Part shown: positions 25,701 through 34,980 of the stretch, in pieces | Layout: each line of letters opens with the position of its first letter | Position numbering within the stretch: the stretch's first letter is position 1 | Origin: Mageeibacillus sp. | GTDB taxonomy: Bacteria > Bacillota > Clostridia > Saccharofermentanales > Saccharofermentanaceae | Direction: 5' to 3' | Length of the DNA: 64,000 nucleotides | NCBI GenBank assembly: GCA_022484595.1 | Contig: JAKVLB010000002.1 | Span: 246,868 to 310,867, forward strand | Position numbers and translations under genes: made by a program | Notes under the pieces: model-generated | The model's database searches: none | What the model saw: only the letters and a program-made list of their open reading frames with translations | What the model was told of the DNA's origin: nothing

Positions 25701-26333
25701 TTATTTAGCAGCCTTAACGGAATTCTCAACCGTCACAACGCCGCCCTTAGGTCCGGGAATCGCGCCTCTTAAGACTAAGATTCCTCTTTCACCATCTACC
25801 ATTACAACACTAAGATTCTGAACAGTGCAGTTAACAGCACCCATATGTCCAGGCATCTTCTTTCCGGGTACAACACGTGCAGGTGTTGTATTAGCACCCA
25901 TGGAACCAACTCTTCTGTGGTACATGGAACCGTGGCCTGAAGGACCGCCCTTCTGTCCGTGGCGCTTAATGTTGCCCTGGAAACCCTTACCCTTGGAAAC
26001 ACCTGATACATCAACATGATCACCGATGGCGAACATATCTGATACTTTGATTTCCTGGCCGAGGCTGTAATCAACTTCCGGTGTGAACTCACGGATGTAT
26101 CTCTTTACCTCAACGTCAGCCTTCTTGAACTGACCCTTGTCCGGCTTGTTTACGAGCTTCTCGCGAACTGTGCCGGAAGCAACCTTAACAGCCTTGTAGC
26201 CGTCGCTTTCTGCCGTCTTGTTCTGGAGCACATACATGGGCTCGCACTCAATAACGGTTGCCGGGATAACATTGCCGTTCTCGTCGAACAGCTGCGTCAT
26301 GCCGGACTTCTTGCCAATGATGAATTTCGTCAT
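25701..26333 (-). CDS. rplC: 50S ribosomal protein L3
   Basis: 210-aa protein reaching into the peptidyl transferase centre. IIGKKSGMTQLFDENGNVIP, the DVSGVSKGKGFQG segment and KRHGQKGGPSGHGSMYHRRVGS (in pieces), the conserved loop, are standard. Normal length; 17-base gap to rplD. Confidence 0.97.
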   Translation of the reverse strand: MTKFIIGKKSGMTQLFDENGNVIPATVIECEPMYVLQNKTAESDGYKAVKVASGTVREKLVNKPDKGQFKKADVEVKRYIREFTPEVDYSLGQEIKVSDMFAIGDHVDVSGVSKGKGFQGNIKRHGQKGGPSGHGSMYHRRVGSMGANTTPARVVPGKKMPGHMGAVNCTVQNLSVVMVDGERGILVLRGAIPGPKGGVVTVENSVKAAK

Positions 26334-26455
26334 AAAAGTTTCTTCCTCCTATATGGTTATTGGTTCGCCTTTTATCAGGCGGCGAACATGACCTCGGTCT
26401 GCGGACTTGGCGTGAACCGTTGACCGATTAAGCCGCATCGTTTCTGTTAAAGTAA

Positions 26456-26782
26456 TTACTTAATCTTTACTTCAATGGATACGCCTGCAGGCATGTCAAG
26501 CTTTCCTATGGCTTCCACTATCTGAGCGGAAGGCGTGTAAACGTCGATAATTCTCTTGTGGGTTCTCTGTTCGAACTGCTCACGTGAGTCCTTGTTTACG
26601 TGTGGTGAACGCAGAATCGTAATGATTTCCTTGTCTGTAGGGAGCGGGATAGGTCCCGAAAAGCTCGCGCCGTTCTTTGTAAGAACGTCAACGATAAGCT
26701 TTGCGCTCTCGTCAAGAATCTTAAAATCATAAGCCTTGAGCTTGATTCTGATCATGCTTGTCTTTACTGTTTTTGCTGCCAT
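26456..26782 (-). CDS. rpsJ: 30S ribosomal protein S10
   Basis: 108-aa head protein, also the NusE subunit of the transcription antitermination complex. [21 protein letters not shown] and [29 protein letters not shown] (in pieces) are diagnostic. It is the first gene of the ribosomal cluster and follows a roughly 310-base structured leader. A 122-base spacer separates it from rplC. Confidence 0.97.
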   Translation of the reverse strand: MAAKTVKTSMIRIKLKAYDFKILDESAKLIVDVLTKNGASFSGPIPLPTDKEIITILRSPHVNKDSREQFEQRTHKRIIDVYTPSAQIVEAIGKLDMPAGVSIEVKIK

Positions 26783-27092
26783 AGCTGGTGGCCTCCTTCT
26801 TTAAGCTGTAATTTTTTGTCTCAACCTTGTCGGGCGTTTCCTCGTACTTCATTCAAAAACCCAGTTGACCAGTTACTGTTAACAACAGCACTTTGGGGCT
26901 CCGGGCAATGTAGTTCATCGTACTACGGCTGCCGTCTGACTCGATATCAGACAATCGCAGGAATTCTTTGCTCCTGCTTCGGCTCCGCCTGAGTTCCCCG
27001 TCTGTCTCCGCAACAGCTCGTTGCATGAGGACGGCAATCTCCGGTATCTAAGCCTTGATTTTGCATAGTCATGGTCATCCATGGCGCACGCA
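26783..27092 (-). promoter_or_regulatory. Structured untranslated leader of the S10 operon
   Basis: About 310 bases between the predicted transcription start and rpsJ, with no supported gene. On the transcribed strand several hairpins follow one another: GCAGGA/TCCTGC (26957-26977), GTCTGA/TCAGAC (26934-26952), GTAGT/ACTAC (26910-26926) and CTGTT/AACAG (26876-26888), plus a GCAAC/GTTGC stem further upstream. Such dense pairing before rpsJ fits a cis-regulatory RNA sensing a ribosomal protein; L4 plays this role in enteric bacteria. The class could not be identified by eye. Confidence 0.55.
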
Positions 27093-27098
27093 AAAGCA

Positions 27099-27127
27099 AT
27101 TTTACTCTCGCTTCGTCTGTTTTGCAA
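27099..27127 (-). promoter_or_regulatory. Predicted promoter of the S10 operon
   Basis: On the minus strand TTGCAA (27122-27127), a 17-base spacer, then TAAAAT (27099-27104). It lies immediately after the hslO stop, giving a start near 27092 and a leader of about 310 bases. Confidence 0.7.
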
Positions 27128-27138
27128 GCTATTTCTTA

Positions 27139-28056
27139 CTAATTATCAGAAATTAATCTGCGAATATCTTCCGGCGTAAAATGATACGTAGAATTGCAGA
27201 AATGACACTGTGTATCGACGCCCTCGTCAGTCTTCGCAAGCTCTTCAATCTCGTCTCTGCCGAGTGTAGCGATTCCGGCACTCATGCGCTCCCTGCTGCA
27301 GTTGCAGGTAAAGCTGACAGGTGCGCCTTCAAGATACTCAAGTTCCGGGTCTCCCATGAACAGATCAAGTATCTGCGCCGGAGAAAAGTCGGACGAAAGC
27401 AGGAACGTTATCTCGGGAAATTCCGCCGCGCGTTTCTCAAGATAAGCTATTTCCTCTTCTCCTGCACCGGGCATAAGCTGTATCATCATGCCGCCGGCCT
27501 GTGAAACGACACCTTTGTCGAGCAGCACACCTAACGACACGATAGCAGGTGTCTGCTCTGACTTGCGGAGATAATAGGCAAAGTCTTCGGCAATCTCGCC
27601 GCTCAGAAGCTCAGTGGAACCGACATAAGGCTCCTTGAGACCGATATCTCTGATTACCGTAAGCATTCCTTTGCCCACTGCCGCACCGACATCAATCTTG
27701 CCGGGATAATGGTGGGCGGTCTCGATGTGGTTCTGTACAGGATAGGCGCGAACCCTGAAACCGTAGTCCGTAACGCATGTCATCCCCCTGATCGGGCCGT
27801 CTCCTTTTATTATGGTTGTCTGCGTGTCTGTGCTGCGCTTCATCGACTCTGATATGAGAAGAGAACCGGTCATGAATCTGCCGAGGGCCGCTGTTGCAGC
27901 CGGAGTAGTATCATGTATTATGCGGGCTTTCTCACACAGTGCGGTTGTACGTATGGCAAGGCACTTAACTTTTCCGTTGAGACCGCAGGCGCGGACTATA
28001 TGGTCGGCACTCAGATCCTCCGGAGCACCTGGTACAAAATACGGATTGTCGCTCAT
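27139..28056 (-). CDS. hslO: Redox-regulated chaperone Hsp33
   Basis: 305-aa cytoplasmic holdase chaperone activated by oxidation. The C-terminal zinc site has the cysteine pairs CNC (VSFTCNCSRERM) and CHFC (DTQCHFCNSTYHF), the redox switch of the family. GPIRGMTCVTD and the YPGKIDVGAAVGKGMLTVIRD strand region match the N-terminal substrate-binding domain. Its ATG overlaps the stop of the upstream methyltransferase (ATGA), so the two are co-translated. The S10-operon promoter begins directly after its stop, with no terminator between, so readthrough into the ribosomal genes is possible. Confidence 0.93.
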   Translation of the reverse strand: MSDNPYFVPGAPEDLSADHIVRACGLNGKVKCLAIRTTALCEKARIIHDTTPAATAALGRFMTGSLLISESMKRSTDTQTTIIKGDGPIRGMTCVTDYGFRVRAYPVQNHIETAHHYPGKIDVGAAVGKGMLTVIRDIGLKEPYVGSTELLSGEIAEDFAYYLRKSEQTPAIVSLGVLLDKGVVSQAGGMMIQLMPGAGEEEIAYLEKRAAEFPEITFLLSSDFSPAQILDLFMGDPELEYLEGAPVSFTCNCSRERMSAGIATLGRDEIEELAKTDEGVDTQCHFCNSTYHFTPEDIRRLISDN

Positions 28057-28820
28057 AAATTCTCCTTAGGTTTTCCAAATACGAGAAAAATTCTCTCTGC
28101 GGAGCTGTCCGGAGACTGCATGGTAAGTTCACCGTAACGGCCGAGTTCGGTAAGTCCCGCCTCCTGCGCCATGGCGCGGAATTCATCCGGCGGGTAATAC
28201 TTTTCGATGAGTTCACCGTCGTATCTTTCATAGGTTCCGTCGTCCGTGGCATCGAAAAGAGTCAGCGACGCGGTGTTTGTCGCAGTGTCCTCGTCAAAGT
28301 CATTGACCCAGAGGAGCGTAAAATCTTCATAATCCTCAAAAAACACGTTGTCTGCCAGCGTCTCAGCCAGATGTTTGTGCGTTATCACGTCGAAGATAAA
28401 AACTCCGCCGGGTTCAAGGTAACTGTACACCTGCGCAAATATCCGCCTTAATGCAGTTCTGTCGGTTATGTGATCAAGCGTGTCAAGAAGCGAGACAAAG
28501 CAGTCGGCGCGTCCCGGAAGCTCAAAATCCGTTATATCCTGGGCTGTCCAGCAAATCTTATCAGCTCCGTCTTTAGCCGTCGCCTGCGCCAGCATCTCTT
28601 CGGCGGAATCAATTCCGATAATGCTGTAGCCATGCCGCATCAGCGGAATATCGACGCTGCCGGTACCGCAGCCAAGATCCACCACAGAATGTGTGCCGCC
28701 TTCTGTTTCGGAGTGTCTCTTTATAAGCGAATCAATATAGCCGGCCCAACAGTAAGTGTCCATGTCGGACTGCATTGTATCGTAATGCGAAGCCAGAATG
28801 TCATAAAAATTGCTATCCAT
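28053..28820 (-). CDS. Class I SAM-dependent methyltransferase
   Basis: 255-aa Rossmann-fold methyltransferase. Motif I is VVDLGCGTGSVDIPL (about residues 43-57), followed by GIDSAEEML (motif II) and DCFVSLLDTLDHI (motif IV/V region). The N-terminus resembles small-molecule or quinone-type methyltransferases (NFYDILASHYDTMQ). The substrate is unknown. It sits four bases from the M23 hydrolase stop and overlaps hslO, so it belongs to the ftsE-ftsX-hydrolase transcript, but a link to the cell wall is only contextual. Confidence 0.85.
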   Translation of the reverse strand: MDSNFYDILASHYDTMQSDMDTYCWAGYIDSLIKRHSETEGGTHSVVDLGCGTGSVDIPLMRHGYSIIGIDSAEEMLAQATAKDGADKICWTAQDITDFELPGRADCFVSLLDTLDHITDRTALRRIFAQVYSYLEPGGVFIFDVITHKHLAETLADNVFFEDYEDFTLLWVNDFDEDTATNTASLTLFDATDDGTYERYDGELIEKYYPPDEFRAMAQEAGLTELGRYGELTMQSPDSSAERIFLVFGKPKENL

Positions 28821-28823
28821 ATA

Positions 28824-30251
28824 TCAAGGCAGATAAGACAGCGGGTTCTGCGCGGTCCCGTTTACACGCACTTCAAAATGAAGATGCGCGCCGGTCGACG
28901 TTCCGGTGCTTCCGACTTCGCCTATTGCCTGACCGGCTGACACAGAATCACCCGCGGCTACATAGATATTGCGTGCATGAGCATACAGCGTTGTTACCCC
29001 GTTGCCGTGGTCAATAATACAGTAGTTGCCGTATCCCGTTCCTCCGGTATTCTGTCCTTCAACAGGCTCCGTAACATAAATAACCGTTCCGGAAGCCGCC
29101 GCCATAATGGTCGAGCCGTAATCGGAAGCTATGTCTATCCCCGAATGATACTTATAAGTACCATAGACCGGGTGGTATCTGTTGCCGAAGTATGATGATA
29201 CCGATCTTGAATTGGTAGGCCACGACAGAGACACGCCTATGCTCGGCGAATCACCTGTATCAGCTCCGGTATCTCCCGAAGAGGACGAAGACGATGAAGA
29301 TGACGAACTGCTTGTTGCCGCCGTTGTCGCTGACGTTGAAACCGAAGAAGTCGGAACCGGCGTCGGCGTCGCGTGTTCCGCCTCGTACTGGGACTGAAGC
29401 TGCCTAATTTTGTCGTCAAGCGAGCTCGACAGACTCTCAAGCTCATCCTCCTGTGATTCCCATGAAGACAGCTGAGTGGAAACATCAGACAATGTGTCCT
29501 GCGTAGTTCCTATCATAGCCGCAAGCTCATCGAGCTGCGCCTGCTTCTCGTCAGCAACCGCCTGCATGTCGTTTGCTTCCTGAAGTTTAACTTCCTTCTG
29601 AAGCTCCGCGTCGTCAAGAGCCACCTGCATGTTATCCACAGCCTGAGCATCAGCATCAGCGATTAACGTAATAACTTCCATATTTGTAAAAAAACCGGCA
29701 ATACTGTCAGACTCCAGAAGTACATCGAGCGTTGACTTGTTCTGATATTCAAACATTACGGACACTCTCTGTGAGAACAGAAGCTCCTGGGCCTCAAGAT
29801 TCTCCTGAGCTGATATATATTCATCCAGAGCCTGAGCTTTTGCCTCGAGCGCTGCCTCAAGCTGCGCCGCTATCTGCTCGTACTGTGCCTTTTGTTCTTC
29901 ATTGGCGGCATTGAGTTCGGCAAGTCTGCCGCTTAGGCTGTCCTGTTCTCCGGACAGCTGAGAAACCATGGAGGCCGCTTCCTGCGCCTGCTCGTTCGCC
30001 TGATCACGCTGATTTTTCGCATCATCTATATCCGACTGCGACACGTCTCTTTGGACTATTGTGCCGACTGACGGCCCCGATGCCAGAGAATTATCTGCAG
30101 TAACAACAGCGACAGCCCAAAAAGTCACTGCGAGAGTTGCTACACATATGAGCGGCTTCATGACCTTGCGTCTGAAGCGGTCTTCCCGCTCGAAAATTCT
30201 TTCAAGCTCCTTATGATAATCTGATTTATGTTCTGCTTTATACTCTGACAT
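28824..30251 (-). CDS. EnvC/PcsB-like peptidoglycan hydrolase with M23 domain
   Basis: 475 aa. A charged cytoplasmic N-terminus (about 1-30) is followed by one membrane segment (about 33-52, ICVATLAVTFWAVAVV), a long coiled-coil region rich in Q, E and A (about 70-285), a serine run (about 305-325), and a C-terminal M23 peptidase domain (about 350-475). The M23 domain has YHSGIDIA, the catalytic-site YAHAR and HLHFEV, so the zinc ligands look intact and it is probably an active hydrolase rather than a pure activator. It overlaps ftsX by 14 bases; FtsEX is known to gate coiled-coil hydrolases of this layout at the division site. Confidence 0.9.
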   Translation of the reverse strand: MSEYKAEHKSDYHKELERIFEREDRFRRKVMKPLICVATLAVTFWAVAVVTADNSLASGPSVGTIVQRDVSQSDIDDAKNQRDQANEQAQEAASMVSQLSGEQDSLSGRLAELNAANEEQKAQYEQIAAQLEAALEAKAQALDEYISAQENLEAQELLFSQRVSVMFEYQNKSTLDVLLESDSIAGFFTNMEVITLIADADAQAVDNMQVALDDAELQKEVKLQEANDMQAVADEKQAQLDELAAMIGTTQDTLSDVSTQLSSWESQEDELESLSSSLDDKIRQLQSQYEAEHATPTPVPTSSVSTSATTAATSSSSSSSSSSSSGDTGADTGDSPSIGVSLSWPTNSRSVSSYFGNRYHPVYGTYKYHSGIDIASDYGSTIMAAASGTVIYVTEPVEGQNTGGTGYGNYCIIDHGNGVTTLYAHARNIYVAAGDSVSAGQAIGEVGSTGTSTGAHLHFEVRVNGTAQNPLSYLP

Positions 30252-31137
30252 ATTTCCTCACCGATATACCGCTGCCGAACGATCCGATAATAACGCCCAT
30301 GAAAACAATAATTAGCAGTTCCGGCCACATTATGCTTCTCACCGGTATCAGCGCGTAAAAGCTCTGCGCCGTTATCTGAGACATTGTTTTCGCGTAGACC
30401 TGATGATAGACAATAACCGTGACAGCCCACGCGCACAGGGCACTTATGACCCCGACTATCGCGCCTTCCGTAATGTACGGAAGCCTGATGTAATTGTTGG
30501 TGGCGCCTACGAATTTCATTATCTCAATCTCGCCGGCTCTCGAATAAACAGAGATTCTTACCATATTTGAAATTATAAACAGCGCAATCATGAAAAGAAC
30601 CACAGACGATACAACCGTTGTAATGTTTACAATGCGCGACGCCTTTGTAAGAAAGCTCATAACATTGCTCTCCTGCGCCACTCTTGACACCCCGTCTAGC
30701 GTCGCGACCTGCGCGCACACCTGATTGGCGAGCGACGGATCCTGAAGTCTTATACTGAATGTATATGGAAGATACATATTGTAGTCAAAATCATCGAGTA
30801 TCGAAGAGGATGATCCAAGATTCTGTTTGAAACTGTTGTAGTTCTCCTCAGGTGTTGCCGGAATTACCTCAATAACCGCCGGGTTGGCGGACAGACTCGC
30901 CTGAACATTTTCCCGCTGAGCGTCGGTGCAATCAAGCTTCATGTAAATCTCTATCGGCGCGCGCTGTGACAGCTTCGTCATTATCACTCTGGCATTCACC
31001 GAGAAGATAAAAAACACACCCATAATCACAAGCATCAGGAGTATTGTCGTAATTGATGCGATAGTAACCAGCGGGTGTCTTACAATCCCTCTGAAGCCTT
31101 CCTTTATTGAATTGAAAAAAGCTCTTACCGTCATCAA
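30238..31137 (-). CDS. ftsX: Cell-division protein FtsX
   Basis: 299-aa permease-like protein with four membrane segments: one near residues 22-45, then three at about 170-195, 220-245 and 270-292. An extracellular domain of about 120 residues sits between TM1 and TM2 and is expected to contact the hydrolase encoded next. The N-terminus (FFNSIKEGFRGIVRHPLVTIASI) is typical. Its start overlaps the ftsE stop (ATGA) and its end overlaps the M23 gene, indicating a coupled complex. Confidence 0.93.
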   Translation of the reverse strand: MMTVRAFFNSIKEGFRGIVRHPLVTIASITTILLMLVIMGVFFIFSVNARVIMTKLSQRAPIEIYMKLDCTDAQRENVQASLSANPAVIEVIPATPEENYNSFKQNLGSSSSILDDFDYNMYLPYTFSIRLQDPSLANQVCAQVATLDGVSRVAQESNVMSFLTKASRIVNITTVVSSVVLFMIALFIISNMVRISVYSRAGEIEIMKFVGATNNYIRLPYITEGAIVGVISALCAWAVTVIVYHQVYAKTMSQITAQSFYALIPVRSIMWPELLIIVFMGVIIGSFGSGISVRKYVRV

Positions 31138-32591
31138 TCGTCGTCCTCCGGCATCATATCTATATCATTTCCGGAATCGAAGTCTGACGCGACTTTCTTC
31201 CCCGTTCTGTCTGCTTTTGATGTCCCGGACACGTTCTCTTTACGTTCCAGTCGCGCCCTGGCGCGTGATGCTTTAAGCTCAATCTTCGCGTTGCGGCGTG
31301 CATTCTTCTTTGCCAGGCGCATTTCTTTCTTTGTCATCAGCGCATCTTCCGGCTTGCTCTCATCATCAGACTGACCGGCGGTAAGCCGGACTTCTTCCTC
31401 ATCGGGATCAGAAGTATCTGCCGGCTGCGCTTCGAAGACAGCTTCGCTGCCTTCTTCGTCCGGACCGTCGCTGTATTCTTCGTCCCCAAACGATATGAAT
31501 CTGCCGCCGGGTCTTTGCTCAGGCACATTGATCTCAATAATCTCCGGACCTTTTCCGTCCATAATCAGCTCATCAGGAACAGTCTCTTCGGTAATATCCG
31601 GGTCCGCCTCATCCGCCGCTTTCAGCAGATCATCTGACGGCCTGTTCATTGCGGGCGTCTCGCAGTTATCCGGCACGGCACTCTGTTCCGGAACGGCCGC
31701 TGCCTGCGAAGGCTTCTCGTCCCCGAAAACAAAACCGGCAGACTCAATATCAGACCCCGAGTTAGCGGGATATCCGCTGTCATCGTAATTGTCATTGTAT
31801 TCTCCGTCGTCACCGAAAACCAGTGCCGTCCCCGGCTTGTTCTGCTCAATCGCAGCCGTTGATTCAGCCGTACCCGCTGCCGGAGCCTGGCTGCCGGAGT
31901 CCTTGTAGCCGCTCTTGAATTCATCTCTTACAAGCAGGCCGTTATCTATCTCAATGACGCGCTGCTTCATTCTGTCTACAAGATTGCTGTCGTGGGTACA
32001 GATTATTACTGTTGTTTTGTTGCCCCTCGTGCCGTTCCTGTTGATCTCCAGAAGCATTGCCATAATACTCTCTGACGTGTCCGGATCAAGATTTCCGGTA
32101 GGCTCGTCGGCTACAATCAGCTTCGGATTGTTTACCATGGCTCTCGCAATGGCGACCCGCTGCTGTTCGCCGCCGGACAGCTCCTGCGGGTAGGCGTTGG
32201 CTTTGTCCTTAAGTCCTACCGAAGACAGACAGATACTGACCGTGTTGCTCAGGCTCTTCTTCGGAACTCCGATAATCTCGCCGGCAAAAGCGACGTTCTC
32301 GGCAACAGTCTTGGACTCGATAAGTCTGAAGTCCTGATAAATCATGCCAATCTGTCTGCGAAGCACCGGCACCAGCGCACGGCTCATGGTCGAAATGCAG
32401 AAGTCATCTATTGTGACTTTGCCCTCTGTCGGCGTCTCTTCACAGGTTATACACTTCAGAAGTGTGGACTTGCCGGAACCGGATTTACCGATAATAAAGA
32501 CGAACTCCCCGTCGTCGATGGTGAAGCTTACGCCCTTCAGTGCCTCAACACCGGATTTGTAGGTCTTCTTGACGTCAATAAAATCTATCAC
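31134..32591 (-). CDS. ftsE: Cell-division ATPase FtsE with long C-terminal extension
   Basis: The first ~228 residues are a standard Fts[12 protein letters not shown], Walker [10 protein letters not shown], signature [15 protein letters not shown], Walker [14 protein letters not shown] and the H-loop. The protein continues to 485 aa, twice the family length. The extra part (about 230-485) is low-complexity and highly acidic (many D, E, P, S), then becomes strongly basic near the end ([27 protein letters not shown]) before a final acidic EDDD. The start is GTG at 32591 with AAGG upstream. The tail may recruit other division proteins or membrane, but nothing in it was recognised. Confidence 0.92.
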   Translation of the reverse strand: MIDFIDVKKTYKSGVEALKGVSFTIDDGEFVFIIGKSGSGKSTLLKCITCEETPTEGKVTIDDFCISTMSRALVPVLRRQIGMIYQDFRLIESKTVAENVAFAGEIIGVPKKSLSNTVSICLSSVGLKDKANAYPQELSGGEQQRVAIARAMVNNPKLIVADEPTGNLDPDTSESIMAMLLEINRNGTRGNKTTVIICTHDSNLVDRMKQRVIEIDNGLLVRDEFKSGYKDSGSQAPAAGTAESTAAIEQNKPGTALVFGDDGEYNDNYDDSGYPANSGSDIESAGFVFGDEKPSQAAAVPEQSAVPDNCETPAMNRPSDDLLKAADEADPDITEETVPDELIMDGKGPEIIEINVPEQRPGGRFISFGDEEYSDGPDEEGSEAVFEAQPADTSDPDEEEVRLTAGQSDDESKPEDALMTKKEMRLAKKNARRNAKIELKASRARARLERKENVSGTSKADRTGKKVASDFDSGNDIDMMPEDDD

Positions 32592-32599
32592 TTAATCAG

Positions 32600-33706
32600 T
32601 TACCTTATTTTGTTATCATTTGTATCGTTGAGATAGTCAGTATAGGTCCTGACCATCGTCGCCATCTTGAACAGAACCGCATCGTCGAACTTGCGAAGAT
32701 CGAGTCCTGTCTTGGCCTTAACCTTTTCAAGTCTGTAGACCAGCGTGTTTCTGTGTACAAAAAGCTCTCTTGATGTCTCCGAACCGTTGAGGTCGTTCGC
32801 GAAAAATGTATCTATCGTTGTTCGCGTCTCCTCATCCAGCTGCTTAAACGCATCATTCGGGAAAACTTCTCTTATAAACATCTGGCACAGCGGCTTCGGA
32901 AGCTGATAAATCAGCCTGCCGAGACCAAGCTTGTCATATCTGGAAATATCTGTCTCGCCATCGAAAATCTTCGACACCTTGAGGGCAGTCATCGCATCGG
33001 AATAAGACTTGCTTATATCCATAAATGAAGTTACAACAGAACCTACAGCAACTTTGGCGTTGCAGCCCTCAGAGTTGAGACACACAAGAATAGCGCCGCT
33101 GGCTTCGTTAATGAAGCTGTCGCGGGACAACTCATCAGACATAGTCTCCGTCGCGTCGATAATCACAATTGTAGTAGTGTCATCCATAGAGATTACTGTT
33201 GCTATATCGGAATCGGTGTACAAATTCTGCAGAATTTCAAATGCTTCCGCGCTCTGTTCTGCGGGAGTTCTCACAACCATAACGAGTCTGGGATCCTTGC
33301 AGTCAATCTTATAACCTCTGGCGATCATAGGAATCTCTGATCTTATCTCGTTGTCGAGCAGAACATTGCGGATGAAAATCGCTTTCTCCGCATCTGTACC
33401 CTTCTCTTTGACAAGAGTCTTTATCCATTCTGATATAAGCTGAAGATTGACTTTGGCTTCCGCGTCGGTACTTTCCACATAAATTACATATTTGAGCTGT
33501 TCGCCGATATTTACCTTAAGATATGTTTTGTCCGCTGTTGAGGCGAAGATATCATTCGAAGACATGACAGCTCTGAAAGAAGGATCTATCTCGTCCTCCA
33601 AAGACTCATTTGTCGAAGCAAGAATCCTGCCCGATGTATCCAGCACGCCGCAATCAAACGCCATTATCGTCTTGACCTGACGCATGCACTTCTTGATTTC
33701 TTCCAT
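32600..33706 (-). CDS. PucR/CdaR-type transcriptional regulator
   Basis: 368 aa. The C-terminus has the PucR-type helix-turn-helix (SRELFVHRNTLVYRLEKVKAKTGLDLR, in pieces; about residues 310-350). The N-terminal half (about 1-110, with AFDCGVLDTSGRILAST) resembles the sugar-diacid recognition domain of CdaR, and a GGDEF-like middle segment (about 200-260) is possible. Regulators of this class respond to small acids or sugars. It lies only eight bases before ftsE on the same strand, an odd pairing for a cell-division operon, and downstream of the sugar ABC ATPase, from which a terminator separates it. Confidence 0.85.
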   Translation of the reverse strand: MEEIKKCMRQVKTIMAFDCGVLDTSGRILASTNESLEDEIDPSFRAVMSSNDIFASTADKTYLKVNIGEQLKYVIYVESTDAEAKVNLQLISEWIKTLVKEKGTDAEKAIFIRNVLLDNEIRSEIPMIARGYKIDCKDPRLVMVVRTPAEQSAEAFEILQNLYTDSDIATVISMDDTTTIVIIDATETMSDELSRDSFINEASGAILVCLNSEGCNAKVAVGSVVTSFMDISKSYSDAMTALKVSKIFDGETDISRYDKLGLGRLIYQLPKPLCQMFIREVFPNDAFKQLDEETRTTIDTFFANDLNGSETSRELFVHRNTLVYRLEKVKAKTGLDLRKFDDAVLFKMATMVRTYTDYLNDTNDNKIR

Positions 33707-33799
33707 AATCTCACCTCGTGTAAAACAGCATGAACATAGCAGCCGAAACTAAACTACTATAGATGATATATTTTTTCGCGCCTTGGCGCAAGCACCATA

Positions 33800-33830
33800 A
33801 CAAAAGCCGGACCCGTATCGAGTCCGGCTT
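33800..33830 (-). terminator. Terminator after the sugar ABC ATPase gene
   Basis: A 9-bp perfect stem AAGCCGGAC / GTCCGGCTT with loop TCGATACGG, followed on the minus strand by TTTGTT. It ends transcription of the MsmK-like gene before the regulator. Confidence 0.85.
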
Positions 33831-33864
33831 CTGGAACTAACTTGGAGAGTTAGATAGATAACAA

Positions 33865-34980
33865 TCAGGAAATGATGCTCTGCTCAGTATCCTTATCGAA
33901 GAGATGGATACGGTTGGCATCAATAGCGAGGTCAACAACCTGACCAACTGCTGACTGGGATGTTGTAGGATCTACTCGGCATGTAAGCGGGAGTGAACCA
34001 TTGACAGTAACATAAAGGTATGTCTCAGCACCAAGCATCTCTACGACGTCTACGTCTGCGGCAAATGCTGTCTCAGGGTGATCTGTAACGTATGTTGACT
34101 CGTCTGTGATTGCCTCAGGTCTTACACCGAAGATAACTTCCTGACCGTCACGCTCCATTACTTCGTCAACAGCATATCTGTCCGGAAGCTTGATTGTAAC
34201 ATTCTCGAATGATACAAACACATCAGAACCTTCAACGTTGATAACTGCATTGATGAAGTTCATAGGAGGCATTCCGATAAATCCTGCAACGAATGTGTTA
34301 ACCGGGTTATCATAAAGCTCCGTAGGTGAATCAACCTGCTGGATGAAACCATCCTTCATTACTACGATTCTGGTACCCATCGTCATAGCTTCTGTCTGAT
34401 CGTGTGTAACGTAAACGAATGTTGTCTTAAGTCTGTGGTGAAGCTTTGTAATCTCGACACGCATCTGAACACGGAGCTTTGCATCAAGGTTTGAGAGAGG
34501 CTCATCCATGAGGAAGACCTTAGGATCACGAACGATTGCACGACCGAGAGCTACACGCTGACGCTGACCGCCTGAAAGAGCCTTAGGCTTTCTCTCGAGA
34601 AGGTGCTCGATCTCAAGAATCTTAGCTGCCTCTGTAACGCGGCGGTTAATCTCATCCTTGCTGAGCTTTCTGATCTTAAGAGCGAATGCCATGTTATCAC
34701 GAACCGTCATATGAGGATAAAGAGCGTAGTTCTGGAAAACCATCGCGATATCTCTGTCCTTAGGCAGTACATCGTTGATGCAACGATCGTCAATGTAAAT
34801 CTCGCCTTCGGAAATATCTTCAAGACCTGCGAGCATACGAAGCGTAGTTGACTTACCGCAACCAGAAGGTCCTACGAGAATAACGAATTCCTTATCAGCT
34901 ACATCAAGATTGAAGTCGGAAACAGCTACTACGCCGCCGTCGTACTTCTTGTAGACGTGCTGGAAAGATAAACTTGCCAT
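33865..34980 (-). CDS. MsmK/UgpC-type sugar ABC transporter ATPase
   Basis: 371-aa ATPase of the CUT1 carbohydrate family. Walker A GPSGCGKST (residues 38-46), the LSGGQRQRVALGRAIV signature, DEPLSNLDAKLR and the H-loop VTHDQTEAMTM are all intact. The C-terminal ~130 residues form the regulatory OB-like domain (FGVRPEAI, AEVEMLG-type motif) typical of MalK/UgpC. No permease or solute-binding gene is nearby, which fits the known orphan MsmK-type ATPases that serve several sugar importers. GGAGGTAACATA precedes the ATG. The codon usage of repeated strong triplets suggests high expression. Confidence 0.92.
   Translation of the reverse strand: MASLSFQHVYKKYDGGVVAVSDFNLDVADKEFVILVGPSGCGKSTTLRMLAGLEDISEGEIYIDDRCINDVLPKDRDIAMVFQNYALYPHMTVRDNMAFALKIRKLSKDEINRRVTEAAKILEIEHLLERKPKALSGGQRQRVALGRAIVRDPKVFLMDEPLSNLDAKLRVQMRVEITKLHHRLKTTFVYVTHDQTEAMTMGTRIVVMKDGFIQQVDSPTELYDNPVNTFVAGFIGMPPMNFINAVINVEGSDVFVSFENVTIKLPDRYAVDEVMERDGQEVIFGVRPEAITDESTYVTDHPETAFAADVDVVEMLGAETYLYVTVNGSLPLTCRVDPTTSQSAVGQVVDLAIDANRIHLFDKDTEQSIIS

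Noticed and set aside
26915..27127. 70-codon minus-strand frame in the S10 leader
   Set aside because: No ribosome binding site, composition unlike a protein, and it covers the promoter and hairpins; best read as non-coding leader.
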